A stretch of 64,000 bases of DNA, from assembly GCA_964523885.1 (NCBI GenBank), contig CAZFYX010000034.1:1-64000 (forward strand), given 5' to 3'. The position numbers were made by a program, and so were the translations under genes. The stretch's first letter is position 1. Each line of letters opens with the position of its first letter. Of this stretch, positions 35,017 through 44,603 are shown in pieces. Source of the stretch: SHXO01 sp964523885 (GTDB taxonomy: Bacteria > Pseudomonadota > Gammaproteobacteria > Burkholderiales > SHXO01). The notes beneath the pieces were generated by a model. The model worked only from the letters and a program-made list of their open reading frames with translations. It ran no database searches and was not told where the DNA came from.

Positions 35017-35592
35017 TCATCTGCGTCCCTTCGCGTCCTGCGTAGAGGTCGCCGCGCTGCGGGTGACCCCCTTCGACAGGTCGCCGGTCTGTGCCGCGTC
35101 GAACTTGTCCTCCGGAAACGTGCCGCCCAGCGACTGGATGTAGGCGACGATGCTCCAGATCGTCTCAGCCGGCAGCATCGCCTCCCAGGCCGGCATGCCC
35201 TCCGGCCTGCCCTCGAAGATCGACTTGTAGACCATCACTGGCGTTCCACCGTACTTCCAGTATGTGTCCGTCAGGTCGGGACCCATCGCACCCTTCGCGT
35301 CATAGCCGTGACACGCGGCGCAGTTCATCGTGCCGAACAGCTGCTTCCCCGTCGCGATGGCCGACTGGTTGCCGGCCTGGGGGTTCTCCAGTTGCGGGGC
35401 CAGCTTGCTCTGCTGGGCCCCGGCCAGATCGCCGAGCGGCACCACCGCGGGCTTGCCCTCGGTGACTCCTCCCGGCTGCGCGGCGGCCGTCGCATCGCCG
35501 CTGTCGCTCTCATTCGCCGCCCCTGCGCCGGCAGTACCGAGGAGCATCAGCGCGGCGATCGACACCTTGAGTGAATTGGCAACCGGTCTCAT
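35017..35592 (-). CDS. Class I cytochrome c, partner of the PQQ dehydrogenase
   Basis: A 191-residue periplasmic protein with a signal peptide (residues 1-25). One haem site (MNCAACHGYDAKG) and a likely axial methionine in PEGMPAW define a class I cytochrome c. Extra N-terminal residues (26-75) form a Gln/Ala-rich spacer. Its ATG overlaps the stop of the PQQ dehydrogenase (ATGA at 35589-35592), so the cytochrome is translated together with the enzyme and is its probable electron acceptor. Confidence 0.9.
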   Translation of the reverse strand: MRPVANSLKVSIAALMLLGTAGAGAANESDSGDATAAAQPGGVTEGKPAVVPLGDLAGAQQSKLAPQLENPQAGNQSAIATGKQLFGTMNCAACHGYDAKGAMGPDLTDTYWKYGGTPVMVYKSIFEGRPEGMPAWEAMLPAETIWSIVAYIQSLGGTFPEDKFDAAQTGDLSKGVTRSAATSTQDAKGRR

Positions 35593-37448
35593 TGCTGACC
35601 TCCTGACTGGTGAGGGCCACGCGCGTTGCCCTGCGCGGTCATCGGCGCATCGGCAGGCGATTGCCCGTCGATCGAGAACACGTACAAGGTGCTCCCGCGC
35701 GCAGGGAACGAGGGGAAGGCGTGCTGCGAGACCACCGCTGCACCTCCGACGCCCGTATAGACCGCGACGTACTGGCGGCCGTCCGGCCCGAGGAAGCTGA
35801 TCGGCTGTCCGATGACCCCGGAGCCCAGCTTCTGCGACCAGAGGATGTCGCCGGTGCGCGCATCCACGGCGCGGAACCATCCGTCCACCGTGCCGTAGAA
35901 CACCAGGTCCGAAGCGGTCGCGAGGGCACCGCTCATCACCATGTACGGCTCCTTGATCTCGAACACCTTCTTGCCGCGCACCGGGTCCCAGGCGATGAAG
36001 CCGCCCCAGCGCTCGCCCGAGGCCGCATAACGGAACATCTCCATGCCGTCATACGGGGTGCCGGCAATGTAGTTGACGTGGTGATCGGTGAGATCCATGC
36101 AGATGTTGAAGATCCCGGCGTACACCAGCCCGGTGTGCGGCGAGAACGCGGAAGGCTGCCAGTCCTTCACGCCGATGTCGGGCGGGCACACGTTCTCCAG
36201 CTTCTGCTCGACCTTGGGCTGCATGTCCGCGATCACCTGCGGCTTGCCGGTCTTCAGGTCGACCCCGGAGGACCAGGTCTGATGTCCGAAGGGCTGCGCG
36301 ACCAGCACCTCGCCGGTGAGCCGGTCGATGGTGTAGCCGAAGCCGTTGCGGTCGAGGTGCACCAGCACCTTGCGCTGCCGGCCGTCGATCGGCAGGTCGA
36401 GCAGCACGTTCTCGTTCACGCCGTCGTAGTCCCACTGGTCGTGCGGCGTGAACTGGTAGGCCCATTTCGCCATGCCGGTATCCGCGTCGCGCGCGAACAC
36501 GGCGCTGGTCCAGAGGTTGAGCCCGGGCCGCTGCGTGGGCACACGCGGACCGGGATTGCTGGTGCCGTAGTAGATCAGGTTGGTGTCCGGATCGTAGGAG
36601 ATCCAGGCCCAGACCGCGCCCCCGCCGGTCTTCCACATGTCCTTCGGCCAGGTGGACACGCCCAGGTCCTTCCCCTTGAGCCACGGATAGAACGGCTTGA
36701 AGTCCTCGCCGATCCGCACCTTGTCGTCCGGCCCGACGCTGTACGCGCGCCACAGCTCCTTGCCGGTCTTCACGTCCAGCGCGGCCAGCCAGCCGGCCAC
36801 GCCCATCTCGCCGCCGGAGTTGCCGACGTACACCTTGTCGTGCACGGCGAACGGCGCCATCGTGAGTGTCTCGCCGCGTTGCACGTCCGCGAGCGTGGTG
36901 CGCCACAGCTCCTTGCCGGTCTGCGCATCGACTGCGACCGTGTGCCCGTCGAGCAGGTTGTAGATGAGCTTGCCGTCGGCATACGCCGCCCCGCGGTTGA
37001 CCACGTCGCAGCAGGCCTTGCCCTGCGCCATGGGGGCCGGATTGGGGGCGAACGACCACTTGATCGGCGCACCCGGCCGGGTCAGGTCCAGCGCATAGGC
37101 GTTGTTGGGAAACGGAGCGATCAGGTACATGGTGTTGTTGACCACCAGGGGCGCGGCTTCGTGGCCACCCTTCTCGCCGTCCGAGAAGGTCCAGGCGATG
37201 CGCAGCCGCTGCACGTTGTCCGGGTCGATCTGCCCCAGCGGGCTGAAGCGCGTGTTGGCGAAGTCACGCGAGGGTCTGCGCCATTCCCCCGGCGGATCCT
37301 GCGGCGCGAAGCTCGCTCGCGCCTGTGTCAGCGAAGCTGTCCCGCCTTCGGAGCTCGGCTGCGCGTCCTGCGTCGCCGCATGCGCGCCGAACACCAACAG
37401 CGCACCTGCGGCGAGCGCGCAGCCTTGCTTCCGCTTGCCTGGATCCAT
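35589..37448 (-). CDS. PQQ-dependent alcohol dehydrogenase, predicted lanthanide type
   Basis: A 619-residue periplasmic quinoprotein with a signal peptide (residues 1-24). The eight-bladed propeller repeats are visible, with the vicinal disulfide KACCDVVNRG and the active-site motif HDQWDYDGVNE. The second Asp of DYD is the residue that binds lanthanides in XoxF/ExaF enzymes, where calcium enzymes have Ala or Ser. It should oxidise short alcohols and reduce the cytochrome c encoded just downstream. ATG 37448 has AGGAGG upstream. No second subunit gene is present, again as in XoxF-type systems. Confidence 0.92.
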   Translation of the reverse strand: MDPGKRKQGCALAAGALLVFGAHAATQDAQPSSEGGTASLTQARASFAPQDPPGEWRRPSRDFANTRFSPLGQIDPDNVQRLRIAWTFSDGEKGGHEAAPLVVNNTMYLIAPFPNNAYALDLTRPGAPIKWSFAPNPAPMAQGKACCDVVNRGAAYADGKLIYNLLDGHTVAVDAQTGKELWRTTLADVQRGETLTMAPFAVHDKVYVGNSGGEMGVAGWLAALDVKTGKELWRAYSVGPDDKVRIGEDFKPFYPWLKGKDLGVSTWPKDMWKTGGGAVWAWISYDPDTNLIYYGTSNPGPRVPTQRPGLNLWTSAVFARDADTGMAKWAYQFTPHDQWDYDGVNENVLLDLPIDGRQRKVLVHLDRNGFGYTIDRLTGEVLVAQPFGHQTWSSGVDLKTGKPQVIADMQPKVEQKLENVCPPDIGVKDWQPSAFSPHTGLVYAGIFNICMDLTDHHVNYIAGTPYDGMEMFRYAASGERWGGFIAWDPVRGKKVFEIKEPYMVMSGALATASDLVFYGTVDGWFRAVDARTGDILWSQKLGSGVIGQPISFLGPDGRQYVAVYTGVGGAAVVSQHAFPSFPARGSTLYVFSIDGQSPADAPMTAQGNARGPHQSGGQQ

Positions 37449-37486
37449 GGTCGACCTCCTGCAGTGAATAGTTGTCGTGAAAAGGC

Positions 37487-37501
37487 TACTCGCGAGGAGT
37501 A
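37487..37501. promoter_or_regulatory. Short palindrome between divergent genes (possible operator)
   Basis: TACTC-GCGAG-GAGTA at 37487-37501, a perfect 5-base inverted repeat with a 5-base centre, 39 bases upstream of the PQQ dehydrogenase ATG. It lies in the 173-base space shared with the LuxR-type regulator gene and is a candidate binding site for it. Pattern only. Confidence 0.3.
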
Positions 37502-37621
37502 ATAGCGTCATGAGGCAGGTGACCCGGGATCATCGCTGGAGCCAGGGCGGGTTTGGGACTTGCAACCCAATCCTCCGACGAAGCGCCGTTGACGGGTACG
37601 GTTGCTGCGGCAGGAGGCCTG

Positions 37622-38785
37622 ATGAAGGAGATCAAGCAGGAGATCCGCTTTTGCGCGAGCCGGGACGGCACCCGCATCGCCTATGCGCGCAGTGGGCAGG
37701 GCCGCCCGGTAGTGCGGGTGCCGGGCTGGATGAGCCATCTCGAGCACGAGGCAGCGAGTCCGCTTTGCCGGCACTGGATCGCGGGCCTGTCCGCCAGCTA
37801 CACCCTGTGGCGCTACGACCAGCGCGGTTGCGGGCTCTCGGACCATTCGCCGGCCGAGATCTCATTCGCGCGCTGGGTCGACGATCTGGAAGCGGTGATC
37901 GATGCCAGCGGCGCCGAGCAGGTAGCCCTGCTCGGGACTCTCAGCGGGGCTGCGGTCGCCATGGCCTACGCTGCCCGCCACCCGGCACGCGTGCGCCGGC
38001 TGGTCCTGCTGGGCGCGTTCTTGCGAGGTCGGCTGCGGCGCGATGCGGACGAGCGGGACCGCGAGGAGGCGCGCATCCTGCTCGAACTGGCAGGGCTGGG
38101 ATGGGATCGCCGGGACTCGTCGCTGAGACAATGCTTCACCGCGCAGTTCGTGCCTTCCGGCGACCTCGCGCACTGGCGCTGCTTCGACCAGTTGCTGCGA
38201 ACGTCCACGTCGGGGGGGAACGCGGTACGGATCATGCGGGAGCTCTATGCGATCGATGTCAGCGCGCTCGCGTGCGCCGTGCGCTGCCCCACGCTGGTGT
38301 TCCACGCCAGAGGCGATCTGCGGGTACCGTTCGAGCAAGGACGGCTGCTCGCTGCGGCCATCCCCGGCGCGCGCCTCGAGCCGCTCGACAGCGGCAATCA
38401 CATGCTGCTCGAGGACGAACCTGCCTGGCAGACGTTCGTGCGAGAGACCGGCGCGTTCCTCGCCGAGCCGGGGGACTTGGCCGCGGCTGGGTCCGGAGGC
38501 ACGAAGCTCGAGGAGCTGACGCCCCGCGAGCGGCAGGTGCTCGAGCGGGTTGCGGCGGGCCTGGCGAACCCGCAGATCGCCGCACAGCTCGGGCTGTGCG
38601 AGAAGACCGTGCGCAATCACCTCACCAGCATCTTCGCGAAGATGCAGGTGAACACCCGTGCGCAGGCCATCGTTCGCGCGCGCGAAGCCGGTGTAGGCAT
38701 TGCGCTTCCGGCCAACGCCGCGTCGGCGCATTTCTTGCCGGACCAGAGTGTGATACCCGGCTCGTTTCACGGACCTCTTCGATGA
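37622..38785 (+). CDS. Alpha/beta hydrolase fused to a LuxR-type DNA-binding domain
   Basis: A 387-residue regulator. Residues 1-285 are an alpha/beta hydrolase (RSGQGRPVVRVPGWMSHLEHE, YDQRGCGLSDHS, LLGTLSGAAVAMAYAARHP); the nucleophile elbow is GTLSGA, with Ser present, and a late DSGNHMLLED holds the His. The last ~65 residues are a LuxR/GerE helix-turn-helix (LTPRERQVLERVAAGLANPQIAAQLGL). ATG 37622 follows AGGAGG (37612-37617). The protein probably senses a small lipid or ester and controls the divergent PQQ dehydrogenase operon or the PRC-barrel gene downstream. Confidence 0.88.
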   Translation: MKEIKQEIRFCASRDGTRIAYARSGQGRPVVRVPGWMSHLEHEAASPLCRHWIAGLSASYTLWRYDQRGCGLSDHSPAEISFARWVDDLEAVIDASGAEQVALLGTLSGAAVAMAYAARHPARVRRLVLLGAFLRGRLRRDADERDREEARILLELAGLGWDRRDSSLRQCFTAQFVPSGDLAHWRCFDQLLRTSTSGGNAVRIMRELYAIDVSALACAVRCPTLVFHARGDLRVPFEQGRLLAAAIPGARLEPLDSGNHMLLEDEPAWQTFVRETGAFLAEPGDLAAAGSGGTKLEELTPRERQVLERVAAGLANPQIAAQLGLCEKTVRNHLTSIFAKMQVNTRAQAIVRAREAGVGIALPANAASAHFLPDQSVIPGSFHGPLR

Positions 38786-38893
38786 TGAGATCAACTGCAG
38801 TCCACGCTGCGGTCCGCTTGCAACGATGCCGTCCGCCGTGGTGGTGCATCCCGCCGATGTGATGGTCCGCAGCCGGCGGCCAATGGAGGCATG

Positions 38894-39685
38894 ATGCTGC
38901 GCAATGCGAAGGACCTCAGGAACCTGGTGATCGCCGCGCGCGACGGCGACCTGGGCAAGGTCAAGGACCTGTACTTCGACGATGCACACTGGACCATCCG
39001 GCACATCGAGGCGGATACCGGCGGCTGGCTCACCGGCCGCCGGGTGTTGATCTCGCCCTACGCGGTGCGCGGGATGGATTGGGTAAGCAACCGCATGCAG
39101 GTCTCGCTCACGCGTGCGCAGGTGGAGAACAGCCCGCCGGTCGATGCGCACAAGCCGGTATCGCGCCAGGAGGAGGAACAGCTGTACATGCACTACGGCT
39201 ATCCCTACTACTGGGGTGGGCCGAGCGTCTGGGGAACCGGAGCCATGCCCATGGCGCCCGGCCTGGCGGCGCCGCCGGCCGCGCAACCGGTCACGCCGAC
39301 CAACACCGCCACCGAGCTGGAGAACATGCGCGCCATGCAGGCGGTGCGGCCGGAAGACGGTCGACTGCGCAGCGTGAACGAAGTTGTGGGTTACCGGATC
39401 GAGGCGACCGACGGCGGCATCGGCCATGTGGACGACTTCCTCTTCGAGGACGACACCTGGGCGATGCGCTACCTGCCGGTCGCCACCCGCGACTGGCTTC
39501 CGGGCAAGCGCGTGCTGATTGGCCTGGACTGGATCGACCGGGTCAGCTGGCCGGAGGAGAAGCTCTTCGTCCACGTTACCCGCGAACAGGTGCAGACCAG
39601 CCCCGAGTACACGGGGACGCTCACGCGTGACTACGAAAGCGCCTTGCATGGCCACTACGGCCGGATCGGATACTGGCCGCCTTGA
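38894..39685 (+). CDS. Cytoplasmic protein with two PRC-barrel domains
   Basis: A 263-residue protein without signal peptide. Two PRC-barrel modules are clear: residues 2-80 (LRNAKDLRNLVIAARDGDLG, VKDLYFDDAHWTIRHIEA) and 155-235 (LRSVNEVVGYRIEATDGGIG, VDDFLFEDDTWAMRYLPV). A Pro/Ala linker with aromatic residues joins them. ATG 38894 is 4 bases past GGAGG (38885-38889); ATG 38891 would also work. Its layout is close to stress-induced PRC-barrel proteins. The LuxR-fusion regulator is directly upstream on the same strand, 108 bases away, and might control it. Confidence 0.85.
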   Translation: MLRNAKDLRNLVIAARDGDLGKVKDLYFDDAHWTIRHIEADTGGWLTGRRVLISPYAVRGMDWVSNRMQVSLTRAQVENSPPVDAHKPVSRQEEEQLYMHYGYPYYWGGPSVWGTGAMPMAPGLAAPPAAQPVTPTNTATELENMRAMQAVRPEDGRLRSVNEVVGYRIEATDGGIGHVDDFLFEDDTWAMRYLPVATRDWLPGKRVLIGLDWIDRVSWPEEKLFVHVTREQVQTSPEYTGTLTRDYESALHGHYGRIGYWPP

Positions 39686-39740
39686 ACAGAGCTGCTGCAC
39701 ACCGGTGCAGTCCTGCCGCTCGCTCCTGTAGACGACGCTC

Positions 39741-39957
39741 TCACCGCGCGGCCTCGTCGTGAGCCGCGGACGGCGGCGTCTCGAGCGTCAGGACCATCGC
39801 ATACGACTTGCCGAGCACGCGGTGCGGGCCGAACACCACGCTCCCCCATGGCACCCACACGACCTGCTCGACGGAGAGGTCCCAGAAGCGCAGCACGTCC
39901 CACGCGCCACCGAGGGCCAGCACCGCAGGGGTACGCCGCTTGCAACGCCTCCCGGGC
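39741..39957 (-). pseudogene. Unidentified coding remnant
   Basis: One minus-strand frame reads like real protein (AVLALGGAWDVLRFWDLSVE, then WVPWGSVVFGPHRVLGKSYA), ending at TGA 39741. It has no convincing start or ribosome site, and its 5' end would run into the divergent DUF748 gene; a neighbouring frame reads REALQAAYP just before it, as if one base were lost. I do not recognise the family. It could also be a chance frame of a GC-rich region, so confidence is low. Confidence 0.3.
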
Positions 39958-42900
39958 ATGGCACAACGTCTACCCAAACGCTTCCTGCTGTATGCCGGCA
40001 TCACCGTCGTGGTGCTGCTCGCGCTGTACAGCCTCCTCGGCTTCGCACTGCTGCCGCACCTGATCGAGCAGCGCATGCCGGCCTACACGCGCGCCAACCT
40101 CGGCGCCGAGGTCACGGCCGCGGACGTTTCCTTCAATCCGTTCACCCTCACGCTGCGGGCGCGCGGACTGCGCATGGTCCAGCAACAGGACAAGCTGCTG
40201 GCGTCTGCAAGGGACGCGAGCATCGACCTGCAGTGGTCTTCGCTATGGCGTCCTGGTTGGCACTTCGACGCCGCGCTGGTAGACGGACTCGCGCTGCATC
40301 TGGTGCTCGAGGAGGACGGCCAGCTCAACCTCGTGCGCCTGGGCAACGCCGATGGCCGCCGGGCCGCGCAGCCGTCGCAGCCGTCTCTCCCGCAGGTCGC
40401 GCTCGAGCACGCGCGCGTCACGCACGGTCGTGTGACATTCACGGATCTTACCGGCGCCGAGCCGGCCCAGGCCGCGCTGCGCTGGGTGGATGCGGGACTG
40501 GACGACATCACGACGATGACCGACGAGAGCGGCAGGTATGTGGCCAGTGCGGTCCTGCCGGGCGGTGGCGCGCTGGCCTTTCAAGGCCGCGTTACCCTGA
40601 GCCCCATCGCTTCGCAAGGCGAGCTGCGTGTCGTCGGGCTGCAGCTCGCCACGCCGTGGCAATTCGTGCGCGACATGCTGCGCATCGCGAAGCCCGGGGG
40701 TCGCGTCGATGCAGGGCTGAGCTACGACTTCGCATATGCCGCGGGCAAGGCGCGCGTGGGGGCGAAACAGCTGTGGGTGCACGCGACCGATCTGCTGGTC
40801 AGTCCGGAGGACCGGCCGGATGAACCAGCGCTCGCACTCGCCGTCCTGAATCTGGACGGCGGGGTGCTGGACTGGAATGCGCGCAAGCTGACGTTCGCGC
40901 ACGCGGTGCTGCGGCAGGGACGCGTCGGCGTAAGCGTCGCATCCGACGGGCAGGTCGACTGGCAGCACCTGTTCCGGACCGACGAGGCGGCACGCGAGGC
41001 CCCTGCAGGCGACCCTTTCAGGGTAGGCATCGATCAGGTGGCCATACAGGACGTCGCCTTGCGGTACACCAACCGCAGCACGAAGACGCCGATGCACCTC
41101 GAGGCGAAGGGCATCGACGCCGGGCTGCGGCTCGCGGTGGCCGCGGGCGGCGGCGCCACCGAGGTGACGGCGGAGGACATCGAGCTCGAGACGGCCGGGT
41201 TGAAGCTGGCACCGCGGGACGGCCCCGCCGCGCTGGTCGCGGACACCGTGCAGCTGCACGGCGGGCGCCTGACGCTGGCCGACCGCGCACTGGTGCTGCC
41301 GAATGTGAAGTTGAGCCACGGCGGGCTGCTGTTCGCCGTGGACCAGCAGGGTGGGCTCAACTGGACGCAGATGTTCGCCGCCAAGGACCAGACGCAGGGG
41401 CAGCCCGCGCCGAAAGAGGAAGCCGGCTGGCGCATCCGCCTGCCGGGCCTGCGGGCGGAGGCGATGCGCACGCGCTACGTGGACCGCAGCCGCGTGCACC
41501 CGTTCGCTGCGGACATCGACGCAGTGAGCGGCGGACTGGACCTGGCGATCATCGCGGGATCCGACAGTCCGGTGCAAGTGGAGCAGATCGACCTGGCCGC
41601 GCGCGGACTGAGCCTGCATGGCGTCGGGCAGGCGCAAAGCCCGGCGCTCACGCTGAAGAGCGCGGGCACGCGCACCGGGCACTACCGCGACGACGAGCTC
41701 GTCCTCGAGGGCATGCACCTCGACCAGGGCACACTGCGCTGGCTGGTGGGGGAAGACAGACGCAGCAACTGGGAACAGCTGCTGGCGATGCGTGTCGCGA
41801 AGCCCACGGCACAGCGGACGACGGGCAGCGCCCGCAGTGGCCTGCGCATCCGCCTGCCCGGCCTGCAGGCCAACGGGTTGGCACTGGAATACCGCGACCG
41901 GAGCCGCTTGCGCCCGGTCGCGGTCGACGTGGCGCAGGTCGATGCCGCGCTCAGCCTGAGCTCGGGTCGCGGCGGCAGCGGGCTGCAGGCGCGCGACGTG
42001 CGCCTGAGCGGCTCCGGATTGTCGATCGGTCCCATCGACACACCGGGACGGGCGCTGACGTTGCAGACATTCCAGGCCGGCAAGGGCAGCTTTTCCAACG
42101 GGGCGCTCATCCTCGGTTCGGTCGCCCTGTCGGGTGGCAAGGCGCTGCTCGAGGTGGCAGAGGACGGCAAGCTGAACTGGGCGCAGCTGTTCGCTCGAGC
42201 CCCGTCCGCGGACAGTTCCACGGACGATGCGAGCTCGGGTACATCCTCGGGCACCGCGTTCATCTTCCGATCGCCGGCGATCGCCCTCGGCGAGCTGTCG
42301 CTGCGCTACGTGGACCGCCGCCGTGCGCGGACGCTGACGCTGACAACCGAGCCGGTCGACGTCGATCTGGCCTTGCGCGTGGACACCTCCGGGGCCGGGA
42401 CCACCACCGTGGCGGCAAACGACATCGATCTCGATGTGCCGGGGATCGAGATTGCCACCCCGGACCGGGAAACGCCCCTCGCGAGCCTGGGCCCGCTGAA
42501 CGTCGCGGGCGGGCGGATCGATACCGCGGCGAAGACGATGGGCGCCGAGCGGGTTGCGGTGTCGGGCGGTGCGCTGCACATCGTGCGCGACGAGGCCGGC
42601 GAGGTTCTGCCGGTGAGCCTGTTGCAGGCTTCGGCCGGCGGCACCACGGCGCCCGCTTCCCGCGCCGCCGCGACCGCGCAGGACTGGCACTACCACCTTG
42701 GCACCTTCTCACTGGACTCCTTCGACATTACCTTGCGGGACCAGGCGCAGGCGCCGGCTCTGTCCTACGAGGCCACGGTCCAGACGCTGACGCTGCAGAA
42801 CCTCGGCAGCGCCGGCAAGTCTCCCGGCACGGTCGAGGCACGCGTCACGACGCCCGCCGGCGGTGTGCTGGAAGGGAGCGGCAAGGTCACAGTTTCGCCG

Positions 42901-44523
42901 GCAGGCGGGCACGGACAGGTGCAGGTGTCCGGCCTCGACCTGCGCCCGCTGCAACCGCTGCTGGCGCGTTACGCCAGGCTCGAGCTGACCGGCGGCAACC
43001 TCTCGGGCCATGCGAACGTGGACTACCAGCAGGCCGCGCGCGACGCCGGGCTGAAGGTGACCGGCGCGGCGACGATCGACGCGCTGCAGGTCCAGGAGGC
43101 CGGAAGCGACGAGCCGTTCCTGGCCTGGAGGCGCGCGCAGGCCGATGCCATCACCTACACCTCCCTGCCTGCGCGCCTGGAGGTGGGCAGCGTGCGGATC
43201 GACGCGCCGCGCGGGAAGCTGGAAATCTCCCGCGATCGCAAGGTCAACGTCGCGCAGGTATTGAAGCCCGATGATTCGGCCACGCACGCCGCATCGCCGC
43301 CGCCGAGCCAGGCGCAGACGCCGGGGAATGAGCAGCTCGAAGTGCAGGTGGACCGCCTGCGCATCGCGGACGGTACGCTGCACTTCGCCGACCACAGCCT
43401 GGTGCTGCCCTTCGAGCGCGACATCGCGAGCCTGGACGCGACCATCGTGAACCTGAGCAACAGACCCGCTGTGCGTGCGCGGCTGGAGGCCAATGGCGAC
43501 ATCGCGCCGTACGGTCTGGCCAAGGCGTCCGGCGGCATCGACCTCTCGTCGCCGCGCGATTTCACCGACATCCGCGCACAGTTCGAGAACGTGAAGCTGC
43601 CGCCGCTCTCGCCCTACACGATCACCTTCGCCGGACGCGCCGTCGCCTCAGGCACGCTGTGGCTGGACGTGCGCTATCGCATCGACGACGGCGAGCTGGC
43701 CGGCACCAACGATGTGACGATCCAGAACCTCGAGCTCGGCGAGAAGGTCGAGGGGGCCAACACCCGCGACCTCCCGCTCGACCTCGCGGTCGCGCTGCTG
43801 ACCGACGACCAGGGCCGGTTCCGCGTGCGCGTCCCGGTTCGCGGCGATCTGGACAACCCGCACTTCGACTACGCGAAGGTGATTCGCTCCGCCATCGCGG
43901 ACTCGCTGCAGCGGGTGGTGACCGCTCCGTTCCGCTTCATCGGCCGCCTCTTCGGCGGGAGCGAGAATCTGGACAACATCGCATTCGAGGCCGGCAGCGC
44001 GGAGCTCACGCCGCCCCAGCAGGACAAGCTCAATACCGTCGCCAAGGCGCTCCAGGAGCGGCCCCAGGTGAGCTTGATCGTGCGCCCGGGCTTCGCGCCC
44101 CAGGCCGACGCGCAGGCGTTGCGCGAGGACCAGCTCAAGCGCGAAATCGCTCGGCGCAGTGGTGTCGAGCTCGACCCCGGCGAGGAGCCCGGCCCGATCG
44201 CTTTCTCGCGAGCGCAGACCAGGCGGGCGCTGCGCGGCCTGGCTCAGGAACGCCTGGGCAGCGACGCGCTCATCCAGCGCGCGCAGGGCCGCGGCGGCGA
44301 GACCGATGCGTACTACGAAGACCTCTATCGACGACTGCTGGAGAAGCAGACGCTGCCGGCCACGCCGCGCGAGCTGGCGCAGCAGCGCAACGAGCAGATC
44401 GTGGAATACTTGAGCCGGAGCGGGGTGGCACCCCGGCGCATCACCGCCGGCGATCCGGAGCAGGTGGAGGCGACGGAGGACGCGGTGGAAACAGAGCTGC
44501 GGTTGAAGGCGGGTGGCGGCTGA
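39958..44523 (+). CDS. DUF748/AsmA-like large envelope protein
   Basis: A 1521-residue protein, one of the largest in the window. One N-terminal membrane helix (about residues 8-32) anchors it; the rest is extracytoplasmic and made of repeated AsmA/DUF748 units, each with RIRLPGLRA-like or FRSPAIALGE-like openings and a beta-rich tail. Residues ~1340-1400 (IAFEAGSAELTPPQQDKLNT) resemble an OmpA-type peptidoglycan-binding part. Proteins of this kind form bridges for lipids between the membranes. The gene stands alone: the HPP gene lies 80 bases downstream with its own short leader. Confidence 0.85.
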   Translation: MAQRLPKRFLLYAGITVVVLLALYSLLGFALLPHLIEQRMPAYTRANLGAEVTAADVSFNPFTLTLRARGLRMVQQQDKLLASARDASIDLQWSSLWRPGWHFDAALVDGLALHLVLEEDGQLNLVRLGNADGRRAAQPSQPSLPQVALEHARVTHGRVTFTDLTGAEPAQAALRWVDAGLDDITTMTDESGRYVASAVLPGGGALAFQGRVTLSPIASQGELRVVGLQLATPWQFVRDMLRIAKPGGRVDAGLSYDFAYAAGKARVGAKQLWVHATDLLVSPEDRPDEPALALAVLNLDGGVLDWNARKLTFAHAVLRQGRVGVSVASDGQVDWQHLFRTDEAAREAPAGDPFRVGIDQVAIQDVALRYTNRSTKTPMHLEAKGIDAGLRLAVAAGGGATEVTAEDIELETAGLKLAPRDGPAALVADTVQLHGGRLTLADRALVLPNVKLSHGGLLFAVDQQGGLNWTQMFAAKDQTQGQPAPKEEAGWRIRLPGLRAEAMRTRYVDRSRVHPFAADIDAVSGGLDLAIIAGSDSPVQVEQIDLAARGLSLHGVGQAQSPALTLKSAGTRTGHYRDDELVLEGMHLDQGTLRWLVGEDRRSNWEQLLAMRVAKPTAQRTTGSARSGLRIRLPGLQANGLALEYRDRSRLRPVAVDVAQVDAALSLSSGRGGSGLQARDVRLSGSGLSIGPIDTPGRALTLQTFQAGKGSFSNGALILGSVALSGGKALLEVAEDGKLNWAQLFARAPSADSSTDDASSGTSSGTAFIFRSPAIALGELSLRYVDRRRARTLTLTTEPVDVDLALRVDTSGAGTTTVAANDIDLDVPGIEIATPDRETPLASLGPLNVAGGRIDTAAKTMGAERVAVSGGALHIVRDEAGEVLPVSLLQASAGGTTAPASRAAATAQDWHYHLGTFSLDSFDITLRDQAQAPALSYEATVQTLTLQNLGSAGKSPGTVEARVTTPAGGVLEGSGKVTVSPAGGHGQVQVSGLDLRPLQPLLARYARLELTGGNLSGHANVDYQQAARDAGLKVTGAATIDALQVQEAGSDEPFLAWRRAQADAITYTSLPARLEVGSVRIDAPRGKLEISRDRKVNVAQVLKPDDSATHAASPPPSQAQTPGNEQLEVQVDRLRIADGTLHFADHSLVLPFERDIASLDATIVNLSNRPAVRARLEANGDIAPYGLAKASGGIDLSSPRDFTDIRAQFENVKLPPLSPYTITFAGRAVASGTLWLDVRYRIDDGELAGTNDVTIQNLELGEKVEGANTRDLPLDLAVALLTDDQGRFRVRVPVRGDLDNPHFDYAKVIRSAIADSLQRVVTAPFRFIGRLFGGSENLDNIAFEAGSAELTPPQQDKLNTVAKALQERPQVSLIVRPGFAPQADAQALREDQLKREIARRSGVELDPGEEPGPIAFSRAQTRRALRGLAQERLGSDALIQRAQGRGGETDAYYEDLYRRLLEKQTLPATPRELAQQRNEQIVEYLSRSGVAPRRITAGDPEQVEATEDAVETELRLKAGGG

Positions 44524-44603
44524 AGACAGCGGGATACGCCATCACGGCGCAACGCTTGCTATCATCGCGCCATCCACACCCGATCGAACACACATGGACC
44601 TCC

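Noticed and set aside
35610..37502. A 630-codon frame antisense to the PQQ dehydrogenase
   Set aside because: Follows exactly the opposite strand of a clear quinoprotein, with no motif of its own.
40243..42696. An 817-codon open frame antisense to the DUF748 gene
   Set aside because: It has no recognisable domain, is rich in Arg/His/Gln/Ala as expected for a GC-rich shadow frame, and the opposite strand encodes a clear protein.
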